The notes under the pieces: model-generated
What the model was told of the DNA's origin: nothing
The model's database searches: none
Seen by the model: the letters and a program-made list of their open reading frames with translations, nothing else
NCBI GenBank assembly: GCA_029202525.1
Contig: CP119325.1
Location: forward strand, 1,005,001-1,069,000
From: Candidatus Pseudomonas phytovorans
GTDB lineage: Bacteria; Pseudomonadota; Gammaproteobacteria; Pseudomonadales; Pseudomonadaceae
Reading direction: 5' to 3'
Length of the DNA: 64,000 bases
Shown here: in pieces, positions 51,783 to 60,093 of the stretch
Layout: each line of letters begins with the position of its first letter
Position numbering within the stretch: position 1 is the stretch's first letter
Program-made: the position numbers and the translations under genes

Positions 51783-52556
51783 GTGCGCTTTTCAGAAGAA
51801 AGTGATGTCACGCTTGTCGTGACCAGTTGTGGGCGGTTCGATCTGCTCAAAGACACCCTTGAGAGTTTTGATCGCTACAACACCGCGCCCGTTCGCGAAG
51901 TGTTCATCACCGAAGATTCCGGTGACGATGCCGTGCATGGCGCTGTGCCAGAGCACTGGAAACCGTACTGCAAGGTGTTCGTCAACCGGCCCAAGCTCGG
52001 CCAGTTGCCGTCAATCGACCTGGCCTACAGCCACGTCAAGACGCCGTACATCTTCCACTGCGAAGACGACTGGCATTTCTACCGCCAGGGCTTTGTCGAA
52101 GATTCGCGAGCCATTCTGGAGGTCAGCCCCAACCTGTTGCAGGTGTGGCTGCGCAGCCATGCCCATGACCTGGCCGTCCACAGCCCGTATATCCACTTGG
52201 GCGATCGCCAGGTGATCGCTGGCGTGCCGTGTTATCCGCTGCTGTCGGACAAGGCCGAGTGGCAAGCGTTTTCGCTCAACCCTGGCCTGCGTCGATTGAG
52301 CGATTACCAGCGCTGTGCGCCATTTGCCGCCTATGCTGGAGAGAAGGCGCTTTCCCGACGCTACGCTGAGTTAAATCTTACAGCGGTCACCCTGGAGGGT
52401 GATGCAGTATTGCACACTGGATTTGGCAATCACGTGACCTTGCCCATAGAAGTGGAGCGCAAGGCCAAACGTCGTCAACGTGATCGGATCAAACTGGCAT
52501 TGACGCTGGTGACAGGTGCCTTGATCGGCATGGGTATCACCCTTTTTGTTCAATGA
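51783..52556 (+). CDS. Family 2-type glycosyltransferase with C-terminal membrane anchor
   Basis: 257 residues from a GTG at 51783 with GGAGGGAG ahead. GT-A fold: VTLVVTSCGRFDLLKDTLESF, the metal-binding EDD (94-96) in FHCEDDWHFYRQGF, and an acceptor loop. Residues 237-256 (ALTLVTGALIGMGITLFVQ) form one membrane helix, so the catalytic domain is tethered to the inner membrane. It lies between ssg and the next GT4 gene; I do not recall an equivalent at this place in P. aeruginosa, so it may add a strain- or species-specific core sugar. Confidence 0.78.
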   Translation: MRFSEESDVTLVVTSCGRFDLLKDTLESFDRYNTAPVREVFITEDSGDDAVHGAVPEHWKPYCKVFVNRPKLGQLPSIDLAYSHVKTPYIFHCEDDWHFYRQGFVEDSRAILEVSPNLLQVWLRSHAHDLAVHSPYIHLGDRQVIAGVPCYPLLSDKAEWQAFSLNPGLRRLSDYQRCAPFAAYAGEKALSRRYAELNLTAVTLEGDAVLHTGFGNHVTLPIEVERKAKRRQRDRIKLALTLVTGALIGMGITLFVQ

Positions 52557-52593
52557 AGTCGCTGTCCCACCTGACATGAGCGGGAGAGGGCCC

Positions 52594-53685
52594 ATGAACA
52601 TCGTCAATATGATGTGGGCGGGTGGAACGCCGTACATGTCCATCCACAAGGTGCATCGGCAGGTGTTGTCGAACGCGGGTGCCGATGCCCGGATCAGTAA
52701 CTGGCTGCTGCTGGGTAGCGGGCTCTGTTGTGGGCTTGGCTCGACCCGGGAGTGGCACATGCCGGCTCGTGCCCTGAAGGGGCGTCATTTGTGGCGCTTG
52801 CTGCGGCCATGGTTGCGCATGCGTTTGCGCAAGGCGCTGGCCGAGGCCGGGGCGGAAATCGTCCTGCTCGACGGTATTGGCGTTGCGCGCCTTGTGCTGC
52901 CGTTGTTGCAGAGCATTCCCGACGTGCGTGCCAAGGTGCTGTTCCATGGCAAGACGCGGCTCAATGGCAGTGACATTCGCTTGCTGCGTATGTTGCCGGC
53001 CGAGCGGCTGAGCATCGCGGCAGTGTCGCAGACGTTGGCCGAGTCGCTGGAGCGTGACCTGGGCAGGCCGGTACAAACCCTGCGCATGGCGCTCGACCCG
53101 CTGGCCTTCGCTGCGCCTTTGCTGAGCCGCGACAAGGCCAGGCAGGCGCTGCAGTTGCCTCAGGCCGACGGGGTAATGCTGGGCGCGGTAGGGCGGTTGG
53201 TCGAGAGCAAAGGCTTTGAAATGCTGATTGAGGCATTCGCCAGGGCCAGTGCACGGCAACCGGGCCTGCAACTGGCGATCATTGGTGAGGGGCCGCAGCA
53301 TGCCGCGCTGCAGGAGCGTATTGACGCACTGGGCCTGGCAGATCGCGTTCACCTGCGCGGTCACCGTGAAGACCTGCAGCAGCTGTATCGGGCATTCGAC
53401 TGGCTGTTGGTGCCTTCGCGGTCCGAAGGCCTGGGGCTGGTGGTACAAGAGGCAGTGATGGCCGATGTACCGGTGGTGTGCAGCGACCTGCAGGTGTTCC
53501 GCGAGCAGCTGCGCGACACAGGTGGCTATCTGCCTGTTGCCGACGAGAGCGCCTGGGCTGAGGCGATCGAGCGCTGTACGGCGCTCAGCGCCCCGACGGT
53601 AGCCGCAAGGCAGCGTCAGGCACTGGCGCCGGAGCAGGCCTGGCAGGCCTTCTGCAACGGCTCACAGAGCCTGTTGCGCAACTGA
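52594..53685 (+). CDS. Glycosyltransferase family 4 of the LPS core (WapR-like position)
   Basis: 363 residues from the ATG at 52594 (GGGAGAGGG just ahead); earlier in-frame starts at 52546 and 52576 are possible. MMWAGGTPYMSIHKVHRQVL is the acceptor-side N-terminus; MLGAVGRLVESKGFEMLIEA, LAIIGEGPQHAALQERI and LLVPSRSEGLGLVVQEAVMA form the GT-B donor half with the E-x7-E motif. In P. aeruginosa the gene at this position is wapR, a rhamnosyltransferase; donor identity here is inferred from order only. Last gene of the core operon. Confidence 0.75.
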   Translation: MNIVNMMWAGGTPYMSIHKVHRQVLSNAGADARISNWLLLGSGLCCGLGSTREWHMPARALKGRHLWRLLRPWLRMRLRKALAEAGAEIVLLDGIGVARLVLPLLQSIPDVRAKVLFHGKTRLNGSDIRLLRMLPAERLSIAAVSQTLAESLERDLGRPVQTLRMALDPLAFAAPLLSRDKARQALQLPQADGVMLGAVGRLVESKGFEMLIEAFARASARQPGLQLAIIGEGPQHAALQERIDALGLADRVHLRGHREDLQQLYRAFDWLLVPSRSEGLGLVVQEAVMADVPVVCSDLQVFREQLRDTGGYLPVADESAWAEAIERCTALSAPTVAARQRQALAPEQAWQAFCNGSQSLLRN

Positions 53686-53688
53686 CGC

Positions 53689-54294
53689 TCAGCGCGCCAG
53701 CAGGGCTGCCTCGAAGGCGGCGAGGGGGAACCGGTCGCCCAGGTTCTCCCGCTCGATATAGCGCACCATGTGCTGCACATTGCGCCGAATCATGCGCGCA
53801 GACAGCGGCGGGCGGAGGAAGCGCATGTCGGCCACATCGATCAGGCCCAGCCGCTGGTCAGGGGTAACCACCACATTGCCAAGGTGCAACGAGCGGAAGT
53901 ACACGCCGCTGCGGTGCAACTGGCGGACCAGCTGGATCAGTTGGGGCAGGTACGTGTCCCAGCTGAATCCTTCATCGCGCGACATTTGCAGCAAGGTACG
54001 CCCGGGTAGCGGGCGATACAGCACGGCAGTGCGGCCTGGCAGGTCGAGCTTGTGCTGGCTGATGACTTCGAGGGTGGGAATGCCCAATTGCGCCAAGCGC
54101 GCGGCGTTATCGACGAAGCGCTGCGAGTAGGGCCGCAACAGTGCAGATGAAATCAGCCGCTTCCTACGAAAAACCTTGAGGAAATTACCATCCGCGAGCA
54201 GGTAGACTTTGGCGCCATGGCTGTCTGCCTCAAGCACCTGTGCGCCTTGTGTCAGCTGATCGAAGTCGACCTGGGTGAGCCGGGAGCATTGCAT
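53689..54294 (-). CDS. WaaP/InaA-type LPS kinase-like protein with degenerate catalytic loop
   Basis: 201 residues from the ATG at 54294; the frame is open to 54525 but that part overlaps waaL. Features of the LPS kinase fold: K40 in DGNFLKVFRRKR, VLYRPLPGRTLLQM, and the loop VYFRSLHLGN (131-140) followed by LIDVADMRFL (D153). The usual catalytic Asp of the HRD-like loop is Ser135, whereas Asn140 and D153 are kept. Homologues at this locus have been annotated as toluene tolerance proteins. It converges on the GT4 gene (3-base gap) and is divergent from waaL. Confidence 0.75.
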   Translation of the reverse strand: MQCSRLTQVDFDQLTQGAQVLEADSHGAKVYLLADGNFLKVFRRKRLISSALLRPYSQRFVDNAARLAQLGIPTLEVISQHKLDLPGRTAVLYRPLPGRTLLQMSRDEGFSWDTYLPQLIQLVRQLHRSGVYFRSLHLGNVVVTPDQRLGLIDVADMRFLRPPLSARMIRRNVQHMVRYIERENLGDRFPLAAFEAALLAR

Positions 54295-54395
54295 GAATAG
54301 AGCCTTGTCGTCTGGCGAGCAAAATGACCGGCAATAATGCCGAAAATAATGCGGTAGCACCATGGATGGTGTCTTTGATTCATCGGGGGAAAAGG

Positions 54396-55571
54396 ATGTT
54401 GTATCAAAAAAACTGGGCACGGGCCTGGTTGGGGTTGGGTCTGGTCTGGTTCCTGGCGGCGATTGCGCTGGCACCGAGCAACAAGATTTATCAACAGGGT
54501 TTGGTATTGTTCCTGTGGCTGCCAACGCTGGTGCTCGCGTGGTCGGCCCGTGAGGTGCTGGTACAAGCCTGGAAGCGCCAGCCGGCGCTGTGGGGGAGTG
54601 TGCTGCTGCTGTTGGCCTGGAGCGGGTTGAGCCTGGCGTGGTCGCCCGCAGAAGAGCACGGGCGCGAGATCAAGCGCCTGCTCTACATTCTGGTGTTTCT
54701 GCTGGCGTTCCCATTGCTGGCCCAGCTAGGCCTTGCCCGCATTCGCCAGTTGTTGCTGCTCGGCAGCGCATTGCTGGCCGTTGCCGCGCTGGTCTCCATC
54801 ATCAATTTCTACGGGCTGCAGCGGATGCCTTTACTGGCCAGATTGGGGGGTATCGGTGAGATATCCCACCCCATCCTGGGCGCCTATGTGATCGGCTCGG
54901 CTGTGCTTTTTCTTCTCTACGAGCCGCCCCGGCAACGCGGCCTGCAGCTGTTGTGGCTGGCGGCACTGGTCTGCCTGGGTGCATTTGCCATGCTCAGCCA
55001 GAGCCGTGGGGCGATCCTGGCGCTGGTGATCACTGTGGTGGTTGCGCCGCTGTGGTTCCGTGATCGTCACAGCCGGGTGTTTTCCATACTGGCAGTCATT
55101 GCTACCGGCCTGGCCTTCTTCGCCGTGTACGACATTATCGCCAAGCGTGGTTCGTCCTACCGGCCGGAAATTTTCCATGCTGTGGTCGACATGATTGCCG
55201 CGCACCCCTGGACCGGGCTGGGCCTGGGTGCTGACTATGAAGTAAGCGCTGTCGGCAAGCACTTCGACCACACCCATAACATGTTCACCCACGTCGCCGT
55301 GGAAATGGGCTTGCCCGGCATGTTGCTCTGGGTCGCCGTGTGGCTGTACACCCTGGCTGCAATCGTGCGCGCACGCGGTACGCTGTTCGGCAAGATACTG
55401 CTGGGTTTCTGGGTGTACTCGACCCTGGCCATGCAGTTCGATGCCGCCAGCCTCACCGGCACGCCACGTGCCGAATGGTTTATCAGCTGGCTACCTGTCG
55501 GCCTTGCCATGATGCTGCCATGGGGGCGTGCCGAAAATGACGCCTGTGGTAAAATTTCCGGTTCAACCTGA
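54396..55571 (+). CDS. waaL: O-antigen ligase WaaL
   Basis: 391 residues from the ATG at 54396, which has GGGGGAA ahead; in-frame ATGs at 54324 and 54366 would add up to 24 residues. About 10-12 membrane helices. RGAILALVITVVVAPLWF and the long periplasmic loop with RPEIFHAVVDMIAAHPWTGLGLGADYE and HTHNMFTHVAVEMGLPGMLLW are the WaaL/Wzy_C signature. It joins undecaprenyl-linked O antigen to the lipid A core in the periplasm. msbA begins 15 bases downstream. Confidence 0.88.
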   Translation: MLYQKNWARAWLGLGLVWFLAAIALAPSNKIYQQGLVLFLWLPTLVLAWSAREVLVQAWKRQPALWGSVLLLLAWSGLSLAWSPAEEHGREIKRLLYILVFLLAFPLLAQLGLARIRQLLLLGSALLAVAALVSIINFYGLQRMPLLARLGGIGEISHPILGAYVIGSAVLFLLYEPPRQRGLQLLWLAALVCLGAFAMLSQSRGAILALVITVVVAPLWFRDRHSRVFSILAVIATGLAFFAVYDIIAKRGSSYRPEIFHAVVDMIAAHPWTGLGLGADYEVSAVGKHFDHTHNMFTHVAVEMGLPGMLLWVAVWLYTLAAIVRARGTLFGKILLGFWVYSTLAMQFDAASLTGTPRAEWFISWLPVGLAMMLPWGRAENDACGKISGST

Positions 55572-55586
55572 ACAGCGAGCTCGATA

Positions 55587-57395
55587 ATGGCCGAAACACC
55601 GCGACCAGCGGAGCACACCTCCAGCCTGAAGATCTACTTCCGGCTGTTGAGCTATGTGAAACCCTATCTCGGCATTTTCCTGCTGAGCATTGTCGGTTTC
55701 GTGATCTTCGCCTCCACCCAGCCGATGCTGGCCGGCATCCTCAAGTACTTTGTCGACGGGCTGAGCAACCCTGAAGCGGTGTTGTTCCCCACCGTCCCGT
55801 ACCTGCGCGACCTGCAATTGCTGCAGGCGGTGCCGCTGCTGATCATCCTGATCGCTGCGTGGCAGGGCCTGGGTTCGTTCCTCGGCAACTATTTTCTGGC
55901 CAAGGTTTCCCTGTGCCTGGTGCACGACCTGCGCGTGGAGTTGTTCAACAAGCTGCTGGTACTGCCCAACCGCTACTTCGACAACCACAACTCCGGGCAC
56001 CTGATTTCGCGTATCACCTTCAACGTGACCATGGTCACCGGTGCTGCCACCGATGCTATCAAGGTGGTCATCCGTGAAGGCCTGACCGTGGTGTTCCTGT
56101 TTGCCTACCTGCTGTGGATGAACTGGCACCTCACCTTGGTCATGGTTGCCATCCTGCCGGTGATTGCGGTGATGGTCAGCGTTGCCAGCAAGAAATTCCG
56201 CAAGCAGAGCAAGAAAATCCAGGTGGCGATGGGCGATGTCACCCACGTCGCCTCGGAAACCATCCAGGGCTACCGCGTGGTGCGCAGCTTCGGCGGCGAG
56301 GCCTACGAGGAGCAGCGTTTCAGCAAGGCCAGTCAGAGCAATACCGACAAGCAACTGCGCATGACCAAGACCGGCTCGTTGTACACGCCGATGCTGCAGC
56401 TGGTGATCTACAGCGCCATGGCCGCGCTGATGTTCCTGGTGCTGTTCCTGCGGGGTGAGTCTACCGCCGGTGACCTGGTGGCCTACATTACCGCCGCCGG
56501 CTTGCTGCCCAAGCCGATTCGCCAGTTGTCGGAAGTCAGCTCTACCATCCAGAAAGGCCTGGCGGGTGCAGAGAGCATCTTCGAGCAACTGGACGAAGAA
56601 GCTGAAGTGGACACCGGCACCGTAGAGAAAGAGCGGGTGGAAGGGCGCCTGGAAGTACGCAACCTCAGCTTCACCTACCCGGGAACCGAACGTGAAGTGC
56701 TGAGCGATATCAGCTTCACTGCCGAGCCCGGGCAGATGATCGCCCTGGTCGGCCGCTCCGGCAGTGGCAAGTCGACCCTGGCGGCGCTGATTCCACGCTT
56801 CTATCACCACGACCAGGGGCAGATCCTGCTCGATGGCGTGGAGATCGAAAACTACCGCCTGCGCAACCTGCGCCGCCACGTTGCGCAGGTGACCCAGCAC
56901 GTCACCCTGTTCAACGACACCGTGGCCAACAACATCGCCTACGGCGATCTGGCAGGTGCCCCGCGCGCAGACATCGAAGCCGCTGCGGCCGATGCCTACG
57001 CCAAGGAGTTTGTCGACAAGCTGCCGAAGGGCTTCGACACCGATGTGGGTGAAAACGGCGTGCTGCTCTCCGGCGGCCAGCGCCAGCGCCTGGCGATTGC
57101 CCGGGCGCTGCTGAAGAACGCACCGCTGCTGATTCTCGACGAAGCCACCTCGGCGCTGGATACCGAATCCGAGCGGCACATCCAGGCGGCCCTGGACCAT
57201 GTGATGCAAGGCCGTACCACACTGGTGATCGCCCACCGCCTGTCGACCATCGAGAAGGCCGACCAGATCCTGGTCATGGACCAAGGCCGTCTGGTCGAGC
57301 GCGGCACCCATGCCGAGCTGCTCGCGGCTAATGGCCATTATGCCCGCCTTCATGCCATGGGCCTGGATGAGCCGGTCAAGGCCGATATCACCTGA
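55587..57395 (+). CDS. msbA: Lipid A export ATP-binding/permease MsbA
   Basis: 602 residues, half-transporter with six membrane helices (about 20-330) then an ABC ATPase. Walker A GRSGSGKS (389-396), signature LSGGQ (494-498), Walker B LLILDEATSALD and the H-loop IAHRLS are intact. It flips core-lipid A to the outer face of the inner membrane, where WaaL acts. It is 15 bases from waaL, so the two are cotranscribed. A weak ribosome site (GCGAG) precedes the ATG. Confidence 0.96.
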   Translation: MAETPRPAEHTSSLKIYFRLLSYVKPYLGIFLLSIVGFVIFASTQPMLAGILKYFVDGLSNPEAVLFPTVPYLRDLQLLQAVPLLIILIAAWQGLGSFLGNYFLAKVSLCLVHDLRVELFNKLLVLPNRYFDNHNSGHLISRITFNVTMVTGAATDAIKVVIREGLTVVFLFAYLLWMNWHLTLVMVAILPVIAVMVSVASKKFRKQSKKIQVAMGDVTHVASETIQGYRVVRSFGGEAYEEQRFSKASQSNTDKQLRMTKTGSLYTPMLQLVIYSAMAALMFLVLFLRGESTAGDLVAYITAAGLLPKPIRQLSEVSSTIQKGLAGAESIFEQLDEEAEVDTGTVEKERVEGRLEVRNLSFTYPGTEREVLSDISFTAEPGQMIALVGRSGSGKSTLAALIPRFYHHDQGQILLDGVEIENYRLRNLRRHVAQVTQHVTLFNDTVANNIAYGDLAGAPRADIEAAAADAYAKEFVDKLPKGFDTDVGENGVLLSGGQRQRLAIARALLKNAPLLILDEATSALDTESERHIQAALDHVMQGRTTLVIAHRLSTIEKADQILVMDQGRLVERGTHAELLAANGHYARLHAMGLDEPVKADIT

Positions 57396-57405
57396 GTCCT
57401 CCCTG

Positions 57406-57428
57406 ATCGGGGCCGTAACGGCCCCGAT
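57406..57428 (+). terminator. Hairpin after msbA
   Basis: ATCGGGGCCG (57406-57415) and CGGCCCCGAT (57419-57428) form a 10-bp perfect stem with a 3-base loop, 11 bases after the msbA stop. There is no clear U tract, so it may be a weak terminator or processing site. Confidence 0.45.
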
Positions 57429-57525
57429 TGTCACGGGAATTTTCCGGGGGCGATCTGGCCATAAAGCCGTCGTCTACCCTGTGCTAATATCCTGCCCCTG
57501 TTCATTATTTCCATATGGGTTGCCC

Positions 57526-58947
57526 ATGAAGTTGTCCATGCCGCGTTTCGATCAAGCCCCGGTTCTGGTGGTCGGCGATGTCATGCTCGACCGCTACTGG
57601 CATGGCGGTACTTCGCGTATCTCGCCTGAAGCGCCAGTGCCGGTGGTCAAGGTCGATCAGATCGAGGATCGCCCCGGCGGCGCGGCCAACGTTGCGTTGA
57701 ACATCGCCGCCCTGGGCGCACCGGCTTCGCTGATCGGCGTTACCGGCCAGGACGAGGCCGCCGACAGCCTGGCCAACAGCTTGCAGGCTGCGGGGGTTCG
57801 CTCGGTGTTCCAGCGCATTGCGCACCAGCCGACCATCGTCAAGCTGCGGGTCATGAGCCGTCACCAGCAACTGCTGCGTATCGATTTCGAAGAGCCGTTT
57901 GCCACCGACCCGCTGTCGCTGGGTGCAGAAGTCGATAGCCTGCTCGAAGGCGTCAAGGTGCTGGTCTTGTCGGACTACGGCAAGGGCGCACTGAAGAATC
58001 ACCAGAGCCTGATCCAGGCGGCGCGGGCCAAGGGCATTCCGGTGCTGGCCGACCCCAAGGGCAAGGATTTCTCCATCTACCGTGGCGCCAGCCTGATTAC
58101 CCCCAACCTCAGCGAGTTCGAGGCCATCGTTGGCCGTTGTGCCGATGAGGCTGAACTGGTCGCCAAAGGTTTGCAGTTGCTGCAGGAACTGGACCTGGGT
58201 GCCGTGCTGGTAACCCGTGGCGAGCATGGCATGACCCTGCTGCGCGTTGGCCAGCCGGCGCTGCACCTGCCGGCGCGGGCGCGTGAAGTGTTCGATGTGA
58301 CCGGTGCCGGTGATACCGTCATCTCCACCCTGGCAGCGGCCATTGCCGCTGGCGAGGACCTGCCCCACGCGGTGGCCTTGGCCAACCTGGCGGCAGGCAT
58401 CGTGGTCGGCAAGCTGGGTACGGCTGCTATCAGTGCCCCCGAACTGCGCCGGGCAATCCAGCGTGAGGAAGGCTCCGAGCGCGGCGTACTGGGCCTGGAG
58501 CAACTGCTGCTGGCCATCGATGACGCGCGGGCGCACAACGAGAAGATCGTCTTCACCAATGGCTGCTTCGACATCCTGCATGCCGGGCACGTCACTTACC
58601 TGGAACAGGCGCGGGCCCAGGGCGATCGCCTGATTGTCGCGGTCAACGACGACGCTTCGGTCAGCCGCCTGAAAGGGCCGGGCCGACCAATCAACAGCGT
58701 CGACCGGCGCATGGCCGTTCTGGCCGGCTTGGGTGCGGTAGACTGGGTAATCAGCTTCCCCGAAGGTACGCCGGAAAACCTGCTAAGTCAGGTGAAGCCG
58801 GATGTACTGGTCAAGGGTGGCGACTACGGCATCGACCAGGTCGTGGGCGCCGATATCGTCAAGGCCTATGGCGGCACCGTGAAGGTGCTGGGGCTGGTCG
58901 AGAACAGCTCGACCACCGCCATTGTCGAGAAAATTCGCAAGAACTGA
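57526..58947 (+). CDS. hldE: Bifunctional heptose kinase/adenylyltransferase HldE
   Basis: 473 residues from the ATG at 57526. The N-terminal ribokinase domain (1 to about 318) has RPGGAANVALNIAALG and the anion-hole motif TGAGDT (259-264). The C-terminal nucleotidyltransferase has FTNGCFDILHAGHVTYLEQA with HxGH at 352-355 and a late LVENSSTTAIVEKIRKN. It makes ADP-heptose precursors for the LPS inner core. It is in the same direction as msbA after a 130-base gap with TAATAT near 57485 as a possible -10. Confidence 0.96.
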   Translation: MKLSMPRFDQAPVLVVGDVMLDRYWHGGTSRISPEAPVPVVKVDQIEDRPGGAANVALNIAALGAPASLIGVTGQDEAADSLANSLQAAGVRSVFQRIAHQPTIVKLRVMSRHQQLLRIDFEEPFATDPLSLGAEVDSLLEGVKVLVLSDYGKGALKNHQSLIQAARAKGIPVLADPKGKDFSIYRGASLITPNLSEFEAIVGRCADEAELVAKGLQLLQELDLGAVLVTRGEHGMTLLRVGQPALHLPARAREVFDVTGAGDTVISTLAAAIAAGEDLPHAVALANLAAGIVVGKLGTAAISAPELRRAIQREEGSERGVLGLEQLLLAIDDARAHNEKIVFTNGCFDILHAGHVTYLEQARAQGDRLIVAVNDDASVSRLKGPGRPINSVDRRMAVLAGLGAVDWVISFPEGTPENLLSQVKPDVLVKGGDYGIDQVVGADIVKAYGGTVKVLGLVENSSTTAIVEKIRKN

Positions 58948-58951
58948 TGCT

Positions 58952-59070
58952 TTGGGGCTGCTGTGCAGCCCTTCGCGGGCACGCCCGCTCCCACATGTAC
59001 GGCGCAGGCTTGAAGGTTGCACCGTCCCTGTGGGAGCGGGCATGCCCGCGAAGGGCCGCATAGCGGCCCC
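58952..59070. repeat. REP pair
   Basis: Inverted REP units with CCTTCGCGGGCACGCCCGCTC and the mirrored GAGCGGGCATGCCCGCGAAGG, flanked by GGGGCTGC/GCGGCCCC, between convergent hldE and the next gene. Confidence 0.85.
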
Positions 59071-59072
59071 AA

Positions 59073-60041
59073 TCATTTGTGAAGTGATGTTCGCGCCCGT
59101 TCCAGCAACTGCCGCGCCTTGTCACCAAACCGCTGCAGGTGCGATGCCCGCACCGGCTTGCTCTCGACCAACCCCTGCTGCTTCACCCAGTCCTTCCAGC
59201 GCACCCGCTCGTCCGTCACTACCCAGCCTTCCTGCCGGGCAAAACTCTCGGCCAGATATAGCCCGCGGGTACTCGCCGGCACCAGCTCATCCTTTTTCAG
59301 CGTATACAGCTCAGCCAGCGGTTGACCGTCCTTCAAAGGCATCAGGTACAGGTCTGGCCGTTTGCGGTTGAGCCGCGCCACCAGCTGGCCACCCTCCAGC
59401 CGCTCATCGACGTGAAACAGGCTGAGTTTCTTGGCTTCACGGGGCACCTGCAGGCGCATGTCGTAGATCAGTTGCAGCGAGGCGGTGGGCAAGTGCACAT
59501 AGGCCCGTGGCCGCTCCAGCAGCATCAGGTTGCCGCAGTGCACGGGCCGGGCGGCGCCGGACTCCGGGGCCAGCAAGAAGTGCGGTGTTTCGCGATAGTG
59601 CAGGGCTGCGGCGTACGGGACAGGCAGCCAGGTATCGTTGAAGCGCCCGCCCAACCAGCCTTCCGGGGTTTCCAGCAGGCATTCCTCTGCCACTTCCTGA
59701 ACAGCCGTGTGCAACGGCAGGTTCAGCTCCTGCGCGGGTACGTAGCCAGAAATCAGTTTCAGCACCACATCGCCCCGGTCTTGCCGACGCTGACGTACCA
59801 ACACCCAGTAATCGCGGTTTTGCCAATGCAGGGTAAGGCGCACCGACACACCCAGGTTGGCCAGTTCGACCACGAAGCGCTGCGTGTCGGGCAGCTGGAT
59901 GGCCTTGCGCCGCTGTTGGGTCTGGGCAAAGTTCAGCGGCATGCCGATGCTCTGGTAGACCAGGCCTTCGGGCGTGGCTTCGACATGCAGTGGCAGTGTC
60001 TTGAAGTTGCTCGGGTTCTTGCGGATCAGCGTTCGCGCCAC
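59073..60041 (-). CDS. Protein of unknown function with a Nudix-like box
   Basis: 322 residues from a GTG start with AGGAGG ahead. No membrane segment or signal. SGYVPAQELNLPLHT followed by AVQEVAEECLLETPEG resembles a Nudix box (G-x5-E, then QEVAEECLL for REUxEExGU), but the spacer is two residues too long and the Arg and Gly are replaced. The rest (NRKRPDLYLMPLKDGQPLAE, RGLYLAESFARQEGWVVTDE) is unfamiliar. Orthologues sit at the same place in P. aeruginosa. It is last in a minus-strand operon after the aldo-keto reductase gene (52-base gap). Function is not assigned. Confidence 0.65.
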   Translation of the reverse strand: MARTLIRKNPSNFKTLPLHVEATPEGLVYQSIGMPLNFAQTQQRRKAIQLPDTQRFVVELANLGVSVRLTLHWQNRDYWVLVRQRRQDRGDVVLKLISGYVPAQELNLPLHTAVQEVAEECLLETPEGWLGGRFNDTWLPVPYAAALHYRETPHFLLAPESGAARPVHCGNLMLLERPRAYVHLPTASLQLIYDMRLQVPREAKKLSLFHVDERLEGGQLVARLNRKRPDLYLMPLKDGQPLAELYTLKKDELVPASTRGLYLAESFARQEGWVVTDERVRWKDWVKQQGLVESKPVRASHLQRFGDKARQLLERARTSLHK

Positions 60042-60093
60042 GAGGCTCCTCCTTGCGTCGGGTCATTCTCCTGGCCCTTGGGCCAGAGGCAAC

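Noticed and set aside
54295..54525. 77-residue N-terminal extension of the kinase-like protein
   Set aside because: Pro/Ser/Thr-rich, overlaps the start of waaL on the other strand, and the kinase fold begins at the internal Met.
55563..57434. 623-codon minus-strand frame antisense to msbA
   Set aside because: Shadow of msbA with His/Gln-rich composition typical of antisense frames.
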